64,000 nucleotides of DNA from Aegilops tauschii subsp. strangulata. Lineage: Eukaryota; Streptophyta; Magnoliopsida; Poales; Poaceae. The notes under the pieces were generated by a model. It saw only the letters and a program-made list of their open reading frames with translations, did no database searches and was not told the DNA's origin. Numbering within the stretch: position 1 is the stretch's first letter; each line of letters opens with the position of its first letter. The DNA lies in assembly GCF_002575655.3 (NCBI RefSeq), contig NC_053041.3, positions 375,207,054 to 375,271,053 of the forward strand, given 5' to 3'. The translations under genes were made by a program, and so were the position numbers. Positions 24,543-36,404 of the stretch are shown here, piece by piece.

Positions 24543-26295
24543 TGAAGGAAATATGCCCTAGAGGCAATAATAAAGTTGTTATTTTATATTTCTTATATTG
24601 TGATAAATGTCTATTATTCATGCTAGAATTGTATTAGCCGGAAACTTCATACATGTGTGGATACATAGACAAAATACCGTGTCCCTAGTAAGCCTCTACT
24701 AGACTAGCTCGTTAATAAAAGATGGTTAAGTTTCCTAACCATAGACATGTGTTGTCTTTTGATGAACGGGATCACATCATTAGGAGAATGATGTGATGGA
24801 CAAGACCCATCCGTTAGCTTAGCATGTTGATCGTTCAGTTTTATTGCTATTGCTTTCTTCATGTCATATACATATTCCTTTGACTATGAGATTATGCAAC
24901 TCCCGGATACCGGAGGAATACCTTGTGTGCTATCAAATGTCACAACGTAAAATGGGTGATTATAAAGATGCTCTATAGGTATCTCTGAAGGTGTTTGTTG
25001 GATTGCCATAGATCGAGATTAGGAATTCTCACTCCGAGTATCGGAGAGGTATCTCTGGGCCCTCTCAGTAATGCACATCATGATAAGCCTTGCAAGCAAT
25101 GTTACTAATGAGTTAGTTGCGGGATGATGCATTACGGAACGAGTAAAGAGACTTGACGGTAACGAGATTGAACTAGGTATGAAGATACCGATGATCGAAT
25201 CTCGGGCAAGTAACATACCGATGACAAAGGGAATAACGTATGTTGTCATTATGGTTTGACCGCTAAAGATCTCCGTAGAATATGTAGGAACCAATATGAG
25301 CATCTAGGTTCCGCTATTGGTTATTGACCGGAGAGGTGTCTCGGTCATGTCTACATAGTTCTCGAACCCGTAGGGTCCGCACGCTTAACGTTCGATAATG
25401 ATTTTGTATTATATGAGTTATGTGAATTGGTGACTGGATGTTGTTCGGAGTTCCGGATGAGATCATGGACATGACGAGGAGTCTCGAAATGGTCGAGAGG
25501 TAAACATTCATATATAGGACGACAGTATTCGGACACCGGAAGTGTTATGGGGCAACCGAGTACATATCGGGTCACGGGAAGGGGTTTCGGGCAACCCCCG
25601 GCAAGCTATATGGGCCTAATTGGCCAAGAGGGGAAACACGCAGGCCACAAAGGGGCTGGTTCACCCCCCCATATGGGCTGGCCAAATTGGAGAAGGAAAG
25701 GGGAAGAAAGAACGGAAAAAGGGAATAGGATTCCCCCTTCCCCCTCTTCCCTTCCTACTCCGAATAGGAATAGGAAAGGGGGGAGGCCGAATTGGGAGGA
25801 CCCCAAGTAGGATTCCTCCTACTTAGGGCGCCCCCTTGGCTGCCTCTCCTCCCCTCCAACCTATATATATCTGAGGGGGGCACCACTAGAACACACACCA
25901 AACATTCTTAGCCATGTGCGGCGCCCCCTCCACAGTTTATGCCTCCGGTCATATTCACGTAGTGCTTAGGCGAGGCCTTGCGCGGATCACTTCACCATCA
26001 CCGTCACCACGCCGTCGTGCTGACGGAACTCTCCCTCGACACTTTGCTGGATCAAGAGTTTGAGGGACGTCATCGAGCTGAACGTCTGAAGAACTTGGAG
26101 GTGTCGTACGTTCGGTGCTTGATCGGTCGGAACAAGAAGAAGTTTGACTACATCAACCGCGTTGTCAAACGCTTCTGCTTTCGGTCTATGAGGGTACGTG
26201 GACACACTCTCCCCCTCTTGTTGCTATGAATCTCCTAGATAGATCTTGCGTGAGCATAGGAAAATCTCTGAAATTGGATGCTACGTTCCCCAACA
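24543..26295 (+). mobile_element. Angela/BARE-like solo LTR
   Basis: It starts TGAAGGAAATATGCCC and ends TTCCCCAACA, 1753 bp. It is flanked on both sides by GGAGT (24538-24542 and 26296-26300), an exact 5-bp target duplication. The host Copia pol sequence resumes in register after it, as shown by the uninterrupted copy near 33870. No internal sequence is present, so the element was reduced to one LTR by recombination between its LTRs. Confidence 0.92.
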
Positions 26296-29236
26296 GGAGT
26301 AGCCAACAAGATCAAAAGAAGACCTCTTAGGATACCAAATGCCAAAGTTTGGTGTATGGATTAAGTATCTCACTATCCTTTTCACAGCCTTAAGATGACA
26401 TTCTTTAGGGGCCGCTTGATATCATGCACACATGCAACACTTAGCATGATATCGGGACGGGAGGCACATAGATATAACAAGAACCAATCATAGAGCAGTA
26501 AACCTTTTTGTCAACCGGTTTGCCATCCTTAGTCAAGTCAAGATGTCCACTAGTAGCCATGGGTGTTTTCATACCTTTTCTTTCTTGCATGTTGAACTTC
26601 TTGAGTAAGTCCTTGGTATACTTTGTTTGGGAAACAAAGGTACCCTCCTTAGTTTGCTTGATTTGCAAACCAAGAAAGAATTTGAGTTCACTCATCATAG
26701 ACATCTCAAACTTCTCCGACATTAGCCTTGCAAACTTTTCACTAAAATGAGGGTTAGTTGAACCAAATATGATATCATTGACATAAATTTGGCACACAAA
26801 TAATTCACCATTAACCCTTTTAGTAAAAAGTGTAGAATCAAATTTTCCAATCTCAAAGCCTTTTTCAATAAGGAACTTAGTCAAGCATTTATACCATGCT
26901 CTAGGAGCTTGTTTAAGACCGTAAAGATCTTTGAGAAGTTTGTAAACATGATCAGGTTTCTTGGGATTAACAAAGCTAGGAGGTTGTTTAACATAGACTT
27001 CCTCCTCAATTTCTCCATTTAGAAAGCACTTTTGATGTCCATTTGATATAAAGTGATATCATGGTGATTGGCATAAGCAAGTAAGATGCGGATGGACTCA
27101 AGTCTAGCAACGGGGGCATATGTCTCACCATAGTCCATACCTTTGACTTGAGTGTAGCCTTGGGCAACATTACGGGCCTTGTTATGTACAACTTGTCCAT
27201 CTTCATCTTGCTTATTCCGAAACACCCATTTGGTTCTAATGACATTTTGGTTGTCGTCCGGCTTTTCTACCAATGTCCACACTTGATCCCTATAGAAATT
27301 GTGTAGCTCTTCATGCATGGCGTTCTTCCAATCCGGATCATCAAGAGCTTCTTCAACCTTCATAGGTTCGATACTAGAAATGAATGAATAATGTTCACAA
27401 AAGCTAGCCAAACGATTTTATAGCGAGTAATTCTCTCGGTTTGAATATCATCAAAGATTTGTTCGACGGGATGATCTCTTGAAACTCTTGCTCTAACTCG
27501 TGAGAGCTTTTGTTTGGGTCGGGGTGGAACATCCTCTTCATCATATTGTTCTTCCTCTTGTCCTTCTTCATTGTTTGTGTTGTTGTTCTCTTGCGGAGGT
27601 GGAGAAGGAGGTCGATGAGGTTCATCTTGTTGTACTTCCTCGTTTCCTTCATCTTGACGTGTTCCACTTGTGGATGCCTCAAAGTCAACTTGTGGTTCAC
27701 CTTGTCGTGAAGTTGAGGCTTCCACTTGAACTGACGAGATACTCTCCTTCACCTCCGTTGGGTGAATCTTGCCAATAGACAAGTCTTGAATTGCTTCCGA
27801 AGGGTCTTTGTCTCCTACATCAATTGGCAATTGCTCTACTTGCGAGCCGTTAGATTCATCATACTTCACATCTACCGCCTCTTCAACCTTTCGGGTGAAA
27901 TTGTTGTAGACACGATAAGTGTAAGAGTTTGAGCCATAACCGAGTAGGAAACCTTCATGAGATTTAGGAGCAAATTTCGAACGACGATGCTTGTCAAGAA
28001 TATAGCACTTTGAGCCAAATACTCGAAAGTATCCAACTTGGAGTTTGTTACGGTGAGAAGCTTGTATGCCATCTTGCCGAGAAGCTTTTGAAGGTATAGT
28101 CGATTTGTTGCATGACAAACTGTCTCAACCACTTCCGCCCAAAAGTTTTTTGGCATCTTGTATTCATCAAGCATCGTTCTTTCTATCTCAATAAGTGTCC
28201 GGTTCTTCCTCTCAACAACTCCATTTTGTTGAGGTGTGTACGTAGCCGAGAACTCATGTGAAATCCCTTCTTCATCAAGAAAGGTATCCGCATTGGCGTT
28301 CTTGAACTCCATTCCGTTGTCACTGCGAACCTTCTTGATCTTCACTTCAAATTGATTTTGGGCCTTCCTAGCGAAGTTCTTGAAGATCTTTTGGACCTGC
28401 GATTTATCATCAAGAAAGAACACCCACGTAAATCTTGAAGAGTCATCAACAATGACTAAACCAAACGAGTTACCACCGAGACTCTTATAGGCACTGGGAC
28501 CAAAAAGATCCATATGAAGTACCTCGAGCGATCTTCTCGTGGTCATAATGTTTTTCATGGGATGACTTCCTCCAACTTGTTTTCCTGCTTGACAAGCACT
28601 GCAAAGTCTATCCTTGTAAAATATAACATCTTTAACACCAAGGGTATGCTCGCCTTTAATAAGCTTATCAAGATTTCGCATGCCCACGTGACCTAACCTT
28701 CTATGCCACAACCAACCTTTAGAAGATTTAGCAATTAAGAAAGTTCTAGGTTGAGCCTTTTTAGTGAAATCAATAATGTATAGATCACCTCTACGTATAC
28801 CGGTAAAGACCATATTATGATTATCTCTTCGAAACACTTGGCAATCTACTTCAGTAAATAGGACGTTAAAACCAAAATTGGCTAATCTAGATACGGAGAG
28901 TAAATTATAGCCAAAACATTCAACGAGCATAAAATTTTGGATGGAGCTGTCATGTGAGATGGCCACCTCACCAAGGCCAACCACCTTACCCTTTGAGTTA
29001 TCACCAAAAGTGACATACTTTTGAGGGCCGTAGTTTTCAGCAAGGTCACGAAACATATCCTTGTCTCCGGTCATGTGATCGGTACATCCACTATCAAGAA
29101 CCCATTCCTTTCCCCCAGCCATATAACCATGAAGGTTAGCCATAAGACCAAAGTGTCTCATCATCGAGATCAAAGTCACTATCATCATCCTCATCATAAT
29201 ATCCATGTTCAACATCGTGTTGTGATTGATCATCAC
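26296..29236 (-). pseudogene. pol: Copia pol: protease, integrase, reverse transcriptase (broken, left copy)
   Basis: Order on the minus strand: aspartic protease (WVLDSGCTDHMTG, near 29110), GAG-pre-integrase (LWHRRLGHVG with CSACQAGK), integrase core (D in HMDLFGP, D in RSDNGMEF, E in TPQQNGVVERKNR), then a long hydrophilic linker and reverse transcriptase ([31 protein letters not shown]). The RT catalytic box reads YVND instead of YVDD, a loss of a metal-binding aspartate. Frame changes occur near 28110, 27400 and 27020. The gene is also interrupted by the solo LTR and a downstream deletion. It is certainly inactive. Confidence 0.87.
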
Positions 29237-29764
29237 CTAGAGAGAGAGATTCATTAGATGTATGACCATGACAATGTGCATCTTTATGAATTCTAATGAC
29301 TTGAGAGATGATGCTACTAATGACTCCAACCTCTCCTTTGGCACGCATAAGGTCACAAAGCTCAAAAAGACAATCATCAAATTTAGGATTACTAGGTTTC
29401 ATTTTATGAAAAGCTATGGACTTTTGAAGAATCTCATCTATATTTTTCAAAGAATAGTTTGGAAAACGTTCTCAAGATATCTCCATATGGTGTAAGCACA
29501 TTCAAGAGTAGGCAAGCATACAATCAAATTTCTAGGCAATCCTCTAATGATAAGATTAACAGTTCTAAGATTGCGGATCATGTCAAGAGATTCATCGGGG
29601 GTAGGATGCAATGGATCAATAGGAGGCGCACGAGGGCTAGTAATATACTTGTTCAAGTGATATTCATTGAAAATCTCAAACATCTCATTTTTCCAAGCAT
29701 TATAGAACTCTCCATCAAGCATAGGCACTCTACGTCTAAAACTCCCAATCGTAGACTCATCCAT
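29137..29764 (-). pseudogene. gag: Copia gag (broken)
   Basis: I place the start at 29764 (MDESTIGSFRRRVP), about 40 bp inside the primer-binding site. The sequence FYNAWKNEMFEIFNEYHL and TIWRYLENVFQ is typical of Copia gag (UBN2-like). A frameshift near 29450 separates this from a second block (LCDLMRAKGEVGV), and another near 29150 separates gag from protease. I see no CCHC zinc knuckle between the gag core and the protease, so the copy has probably also lost the nucleocapsid segment. Confidence 0.75.
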
Positions 29765-29805
29765 CTCCCTCCAATGGTGATTAAACCAAAGCAATGGAGA
29801 CCAAA

Positions 29806-29817
29806 GCTCTGATACCA
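29806..29817 (-). other. tRNA-Met-type primer-binding site of the Copia element
   Basis: On the minus strand TGGTATCAGAGC lies two bases inside the LTR end, in the expected position and with a perfect match to the common plant initiator-tRNA site. Confidence 0.75.
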
Positions 29818-29819
29818 AT

Positions 29820-31411
29820 TGAAAGGATCGAGAAGAGGTGTCTAGAGGGGGTGATTAGACCCTCAACAAACAAAAGTAGCAGTTTTTTAAGTTTTTCAAG
29901 TTGAGGTGGAGTTTTAGCACAAGTTTAAGCATTCACAATACATTTCAAGCAAGCATGGCAAGAGTATAAGCAGCGGAAAGAGTAAAGCATGCAATTTGCA
30001 AGAAAGTAAAGGGATGGGATTGGAGTGTGCAAACGCAATGAAGACACGGAGAATTTTGGCGTGGTTCTGATAGGTGGTGCTATCGTACATCCACGTTGGT
30101 GGAGACTTCAACCCACGAAGGGTAACAGTTGCACGAGTCCACGGAGGGCTCCACCCACGAAGGGTTCATGAAAAAGCAACCTTGTCTATCCCACCATGGC
30201 CATCGCCCATGAAGGACTTGGCTCACTCGGGTAGATCTTCACGAAGTAGGCGATCTACTTGCCCTTACAAACACCTTGGTTCAACTCCACAATCTTGTCA
30301 GAGGCTCCTAAGTGACACCTAACCAATCTAGGAGACACCACTCTCCAAAAGGTAATAGACGGTGTGATGATGATGAACTCCTTTCTCCCACCCTTCAAAT
30401 GATATTCTCCCCAACACTCAACTCTCTCTCTCACACAGATTTGGTTATGGTGGAAAGATGATTTGAGTGGAAAGCAACTTGGGGAAGGCTAGAGATCAAG
30501 ATTCTTGTGGTTGGATTGGAATGTGTTGGTCTGAACACATGAGTAGGTGGTTCTCTCTCAGAAAATGAGTAGTGGGAGTGTAGGCACGTTCCAATGGCTC
30601 TCTCTTGAATAGAGAAGGGGGTGGAGGGGTATATATAGCCTCCACACAAATCTAACCGTTACACACATTTGACCCAACTCGGTCAGACCGAATAGGTGAA
30701 CTCGGTGATACCGATTCAGTTCAAAATGTGAATGTTAGGATTCTCGGTGGGACCGACATGATCAACTCGATGGGACTGACGTGCTAGGGTTAGGGCAAAA
30801 CCTCATCTTGGTGTGACCGATTGCATGAACTCGGTGGGACAGATTTCTGCAATGAGCAAACAGAGAGTTGGTCAGGCAAACTCAGTGGGACCGATTGCAC
30901 ATTTCGATGATACCAAAATAATTTCAATAGGCAACAGAGAGTTTGCAAGGCCATCTCGGTGAGACCGAGATCCTGATCGGTGAGACTGAATTGATTAGGG
31001 TTTCTGGTAGTGGCTATCTCAAAGGAACTCGGGGCGCCGGATAGATCAAATCTGTGGGGCCGAGTTTGACTTTAGGTTTTGGACATATTTGGAATTGAGA
31101 AAGTGGTTGAGGGCTTTGGAGCATATCACTAAGCACTTTGAGCAAGTAGACCATTAAGCAACACCTCATCCCCTTTTAATAGTATTGGCTTTTCCTATGG
31201 ACTCAATGTGATCTTGGATCACCAAAATAGAAATGAAGAACCTTGAGCTTTTTCCAATCTTTGTCCTTAGCATTTTGAACGGATTCCACATCCTCTTGCC
31301 ATGCCACGCCATTGTTGAACTTTCTGAAATATACTAGATGAAAATATTAGTCCAACAAGAGATATGTTGACATTAATTAACAAAATCACCCAGGGAGCAC
31401 TTGTGCTTTCA
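29820..31411 (-). mobile_element. Copia LTR, intact copy shared by two internal regions
   Basis: On the plus strand it starts TGAAAGGATCG and ends TGTGCTTTCA, giving perfect TGAAAG/CTTTCA inverted termini; length 1592 bp. On the minus strand a polypurine tract lies before it and a primer-binding site lies after it. It therefore acts as 3' LTR of the right copy and 5' LTR of the left copy. It contains a cluster of TCGGTNNNACCGA motifs between about 30670 and 31060. Confidence 0.85.
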
Positions 31412-33447
31412 ATCTCCCCTTTTTGGTAATTGATGACAACATACATCAAAGCTTTAGATATGGATATGAAGAGTAACAAGTAAATCTTTGGAAGGACATG
31501 TAACATGCATAGGCTCCCCGTACATGTATGCAGTCATGTAAAGATAGAATATTAGTACATGTGAATGCATAAGCATGTCAGAGCAAGTAATGAGTTACAT
31601 GTATCTTGGCTGTATGCATCAGAGTAAATGATGTAGATACAGGAAGAGTACCTTCATGTTCATGACTCCTTCTTGCAAACAATATGTACATCAGCAAGAG
31701 AACATCATGTACATGAGTGTGATGCATATACTTACCTTGTGATCTTGAGCTGCCTTTGGTGGAGATGAACTTAGAAAACAAGGTTAGATAACACACAGAC
31801 ACTACTAATCAAAGCAAGTTCAGAAAACCACAAGAGTACCAAGACTGGGATGACATGTAGTGAGTGAGTACTTAGTACTCTATTTGGATATAGACATGTT
31901 TCCAAGGATTAAAGATATGCAATGAATTCCAAAGATTTTCTTCCGTTAGATATGAACACTTTCCCCCCCTGAATCTGATATTGGATAATGGGAGAAGGTA
32001 GGGTAAGAGAAAATCAGAGCAAAGCAAACATAATAAGAGCAAGAAATGGTACAAACAAACATACATTAACATGTCTTTCCCCTCTTAAAGACATGTGACT
32101 TCTCTCCTTTATTGTTAATAAGCATCCGGAGAAGCTAATATGTGATTTCTCTCCCATGTGATAAGCTTTGATGTCCTCTCTATCCCCCTTTGACATCAAT
32201 TTCCAAGAAGGGATCTTCTGGAGCATGAGTCAAATAGGTTTGGTCCTTGAGTCACATTACAAAGCAACATGTAGTTTAAGATGTGAGTAGAGGATAAGAA
32301 TCGTCGAGTGGAGCTGGAGAAGAAATGATATTTGTAATGGAAAAAAGTTTTCTTAGTAGTGAAATCGGTAACGCCGATCCATTTTCATCGGTGACAATAG
32401 GTTGGCAGTGTCATAGATGATGCATATCGGTCAGGCCAAGTAAGTCCTTGTCGGTTGTACCGATGAACTGTCCACAAGGTATTATTGTAGTTCGGTCTTG
32501 CCGATAGGCATAAATCGGTGAGGCCGAGTTAAATACAGAGGGAAAAATTTGTCACCTCAGCTCACTTGGCAATTAAGTTCTCACAAAGATTTGCAAGCAA
32601 TTAACTGAAGAATTTGCAATGTATTAGTTGAAGAGAATAACAGATAAAAATAAATGAAATCTAGATGAATTTATTTTATAAGGGGATCAAGCAAGAACCA
32701 TATGCAAGAACACAAAGAAACATTAGAGAACTTCATCTAGAATGGTTCGGCGACAAATTCACCTATGTTAGAGTATATTGACTGAGGAGTCAAGTGATAA
32801 CACTTGATCGTAGGTCATACTCATCGTTTAAGCTCAAAATGGGGTTACCATTTTTCACTTAAGCACTTTGATGTATTCACATCTTGTTCAGCTGCTTTGA
32901 CCCATGACTTGGGGTAAAGCTTCTCTAAGATGGAATAACATACCTTGGGTGGTGGTGTTGATCTTGATCATGTATTCGAACTTGTGTTGGATGCTCAAGG
33001 TTGATGTAGTTCATCAAGAGTTGGGAGGACCACTTATCGTTTGAGTTCGTATTCCTACATGGGTTAGTTTTGCTAGGAAGGGCACTTGTGTATCCAAAAT
33101 GACAATCATGAAACTTGATACCAAATGAAATTTGATATATAGAAAAATTTAAAGGATATGTTGAGTGGATTCATGCTTCCTTGTATTCAACAACCATATA
33201 GTAGAGACTTGGTGACGTAGAGATTGCTCAAGATATGAGTGACTTGCAATCTCATAGATTTGGGCTCATCCAAGTACCTACAAGGGTTAGATAACATGCA
33301 AGGGTACAAGTATAGATCCAAGACATATGATCATCAATATAAAAGAAATATCAAGGATTAGTTCAAAAGGACAAGCTCATGCCTTGCATGTATCCAAATG
33401 GAGTTTCTACTCCAAGTTTGAAGCATCAATGATATTCAATTCACCTC
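31412..33447 (-). other. Copia 3' non-coding internal region, right copy
   Basis: It begins at the LTR with the polypurine tract and runs to the pol stop. It is AT-rich with no ORF of note. Its first 1.5 kb duplicate 22907-24390; the remaining ~0.55 kb are present only here because of the deletion in the left copy. Confidence 0.65.
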
Positions 33448-34588
33448 TCAAATGGCAAATACTTTCTCATCAAGCGGTTTGGTGAATATACCCGCCAATT
33501 GCTTTTTTTCTCGGTACGAACATGCTTAAGATTGATGTCTCCTTTAGCAATATGATCACGAATGAAATGATGACGAACTTCAATATGCTTAGTTCAAGAA
33601 TGTTCCACGGGATTGTGAGCAATCTTAATAGCACTCTCTTTATCACAAAGCAATGGAACATGTTTCACATATATCCCATAGTCCTTAAAAGTTTGGGTCA
33701 TCCAAAGTAATTGAGCACAACATGATCCGGCGGCAATGTATTCTGCTTCGGCGATGGATAAGGATACCGAGTTTTGTTTCTTGGAGGACCAAGACACAAG
33801 AGATCTAGCAAGAAATTGACAAGTACCCGAAGTGGACTTTCTATCAACCTTTTCACCGGCATAGACCTTATCAGAGTAGCTAACAAGATCAAAAGAAGAC
33901 CTCTTAAGATACCATATGCCAAAGTTTGGTGTATGGATTAAGTATCTCACTATCCTTTTCACAACCTTAAGATGACATTCTTTAGGGGGTCCGCTTGATA
34001 TCGTGCACACATGCGCACACTTAGCATGATATCGGGACAGGAGGCACAAAGATATAACAATGTACCAATCATAGAGCGGTAAACCTTTTGGTCAACCGGT
34101 TTGCCATGCTTAGTCAAGTCAAGATGTCCACTAGTACGCATGGGTGTTTTCATACCTTTGCTTTATTGCATGTTGAACTTGTTGAGTAAGTCCTTGGTAT
34201 ACTTTGTTTGGGAAACAAAGGTACCCTCCTTAGTTTGCTTGATTTGCAAACCAAGAAAGAATTTGAGTTCACTCATCATAGACATCTCAAACTTCTCCGA
34301 CATTAGCCTTCCAAACTTTTCACTAAAATGAGGGTTAGTTGAACCAAATATGATATCATCGACATAAATTTAGCACACAAATAATTCACCATTAACTCTT
34401 TTAGTAAAAACTGTAGAATCAAATTTTCCAATCTCAAAGCCTTTTTCAATAAGGAACTTAGTCAAGCATTTATACCACGCTCTAGGAGCTTGTTTAAGAC
34501 CAAAAAGATTTTTGTGAAGTTTGTAAACATGATCAGGTTTCTTGGGATTAACAACGTCATGAGGTTGTTTAACATAGACTTCCGGGTT
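33448..34588 (-). pseudogene. Copia pol C-terminal part: reverse transcriptase and RNase H (right copy)
   Basis: The sequence starts inside reverse transcriptase (PEVYVKQPHDVVNPKKP, then [10 protein letters not shown]), keeps the catalytic YVDD box, and continues into RNase H (KSTSGTCQFLARSLVSWSSK, EAEYIAAGSC). It reaches a normal-looking end (IFTKPLDEKVFAI) with TGA at 33450-33448. Lesions include a stop immediately before the YVDD box (near 34371), another near 34160, frame changes near 33960 and a stop near 33600. It complements the left copy, which has lost this end. Confidence 0.8.
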
Positions 34589-34745
34589 AGTTTCATTCCA
34601 AGAACTTTTATTTTTGCATAAAAACAACACCATGGTAGTTCTGCTGAAAACAACGTCAGTACCGGTTAGTTTCATTCAAATCATGCAAATTAGAGTCGAA
34701 AACAAGAGGAAAAGCGTTAGGAAAAGTAGATACGACAGAGGCATA
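34589..34745 (-). repeat. Fragment of another LTR retroelement
   Basis: A non-coding fragment containing two occurrences of GGTTAGTTTCATTC about 80 bp apart. I recognise the wording as part of a common wheat LTR element but cannot name it. It joins Copia pol on the left and LINE-like sequence on the right. Confidence 0.35.
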
Positions 34746-34948
34746 TCGCCCACCATAAATACCAAGTTGTTATAGCGATCAATTCACGTGTGTCCCGGAT
34801 GCCCAATTTAGATATTTCTTGATCTGGCATAAGTAGTAAAAATTCAAGAACTGCCTCTCTCAGCCGATTGACAACAGAGGCTCTATTGATCACTTCATAC
34901 AAACCTAAGTTATCCCGGGCCTGTTTCGCCTTGTGACATAGAAACAAG
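34746..34948 (-). pseudogene. LINE-like reverse-transcriptase C-terminal fragment
   Basis: On the minus strand the ORF reads AKQARDNLGLYEVINRAS and then GIRDTRELIAITTWYLWW. This resembles the region after the RT domain in plant L1-type LINEs, where a WYLWW-like block is common. Only about 65 residues remain. It is cut on the right by the CACTA terminus at 34949. Assignment is by motif memory and is tentative. Confidence 0.4.
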
Positions 34949-35469
34949 CACTACAAAAAAAGACACATCCATGACATTTTGGGTCGAACGAATGTTTTTT
35001 CTGTCATGCTTATGACACTTCTATGACGATAATTGTGACAAAACCCGGTATCATCATAGATGTGGTGGGCTCCTACTTCTATGACCAAAAATCATGACAG
35101 AAAATGGGCTTTTCGTCCTGGGCGAGCCGGAGATGCGGCTGCATGACATTCTTTGGGCTGTCCATGACGGAAAAAACCGTGATAGAAGCGAGGGCGAAGA
35201 AAATATCGGGGAGTTCCCGGTTACGGTGGGTGGTCGGGAGCCGAGTGATGCATGTTTCTCTCGTACACGTACATGTACGCGCGTGGGTGCGAGGCGTTGG
35301 GCTCTAACTGAACACGAGCGAGGCGTTCGCCTACCGAACCCGAGCGATTGCACTGCAGACTACGCGTTACTGAACCCGAGCGATCGATCGATCTGGCTGT
35401 TAACTCAACCCGAGCGATTCCTTCGCTACTGCTGCTAACTGAAGCCGATCGAACCTGCTGCCTCTTGAT

Positions 35470-35860
35470 GAACAGTGAGCGTTGTTGGGGGGTTGGATGA
35501 ACAGTTCCCGATGGGGGTTGGATGAACAGGACCCGTGGTACGTAGTAGAGGCCGTTGCCGCTGGATGAACATGACCCCGATCGATTGAGCCGGTTGGGGT
35601 GGATGAACAGGACCCCGTGGAGGGCTGGATGAACAGGACCCCATGGAGGGCTGGATGAACAGTAACCCGTGGAAGGTGGTTGAACAGGACCCCATGGAGA
35701 GGGCTGGTTGAACAGTAGCTGGTGGAGGAGAAGTGGAGGCTGGATGAACAAGAGCCCGTGGATGAACAGTCGCAGGTGGAGGCTAGAGGAGGTCGACGGT
35801 GGATGAACAGTAGCCCATGGAGGCTGGAGGAGGTCGATGGTGGAGATGAACAGTAGCCTA
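35470..35860. repeat. Minisatellite of GATGAACAG units in CACTA element 1
   Basis: Imperfect units built on GGATGAACAGGACCCC recur roughly every 30-45 bp, about ten times. The register keeps the minus strand open for a long way and creates a spurious ORF. Confidence 0.7.
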
Positions 35861-35879
35861 TGGAGTCCCATTTTGCAGT

Positions 35880-36125
35880 ACGCCACACACCTCCCGATGA
35901 ACAGGACCCCCATTTCGACCATAGCGCTCCAACACAAGTTTGTTTCCTCCGTTTTACGGTACGTCACACCCCTCCCGATAAACAGGACCCCGTTTCGACT
36001 GTAGGAGGTCGAAGAGAAGTCCATTTCCTCCGTTTTGCGGTACGCCACACGCCTCCCGGTGAACAGGATCCAGTTTCGACCATAGGCGGTCGAACACAAG
36101 GCCGTATCCTCCGTTCTATGGTACG
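35880..36125. repeat. About 82-bp tandem repeat in CACTA element 1
   Basis: Three imperfect copies contain TCCTCCGTTTT, then GGTACGCCACAC, then GAACAGGA, then GTTTCGACC in the same order, spaced about 82 bp apart. Confidence 0.6.
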
Positions 36126-36404
36126 CCAGGCCTCGTTTCGATCGGCTGTTCCATCCAAGCCGGTTGGCTCCTGATGAACACGATGCATTTCATTGCCTCC
36201 CGATGAACACGACGATGCAGTTTCCCCGTTTCGACCCAGCCATGTACACGAGCCCTGGCCGTACGTATGCGCGAGCGAGCGTTCGAGACCCCGCCCGTAT
36301 GTACGTACGTGGTTGTATTTACTTTCTTGCACCCTGGTTCTACGTACGTGTACATGCTATGTCCGCGCCTCTACTACGACACGTGCCCTTCCTTACTCGG
36401 CCAC

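Larger units (their letters stand above)
21555..34588 (-). mobile_element. Ty1/Copia (Maximus/SIRE-like) array with shared LTR
   Basis: On the minus strand: pol C-terminus and 3' region of one copy (34588-31412), LTR (31411-29820), primer-binding site, gag, pol and 3' region of a second copy (29817-22907), then a truncated LTR (22906-21555). The central LTR is followed by one copy and preceded by another, so it is shared, as in the Gypsy array. The left copy lost about 840 bp (corresponding to roughly 32893-33731) at a junction near 24397, and carries a solo LTR at 24543-26295. The right end near 34588 lies inside reverse-transcriptase coding sequence. Confidence 0.8.
34949..36404 (+). mobile_element. 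CACTA element 1, left terminal part
   Basis: It starts CACTACAAAAAAAGACAC, a CACTA-type terminal inverted repeat, followed by the subterminal sequence (repeated ATGACA/TGTCAT motifs) I know from wheat CACTA elements. The next kilobase is tandem repeats. A complete LTR element interrupts it at 36405. The right terminus was not found in the window, and no transposase is visible. The large open frame on the minus strand (35221-36099) is a by-product of the repeats. Confidence 0.75.

Noticed and set aside
24543..26295. A full Angela-like element rather than a solo LTR
   Set aside because: The interval is a single LTR with TG/CA ends and the duplication lies directly on both sides; no primer-binding site or internal DNA is included.
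35221..36099. Long minus-strand open frame of 292 codons
   Set aside because: It follows the tandem GATGAACAG and 82-bp repeats; its protein is only an echo of the repeat units, with no domain.
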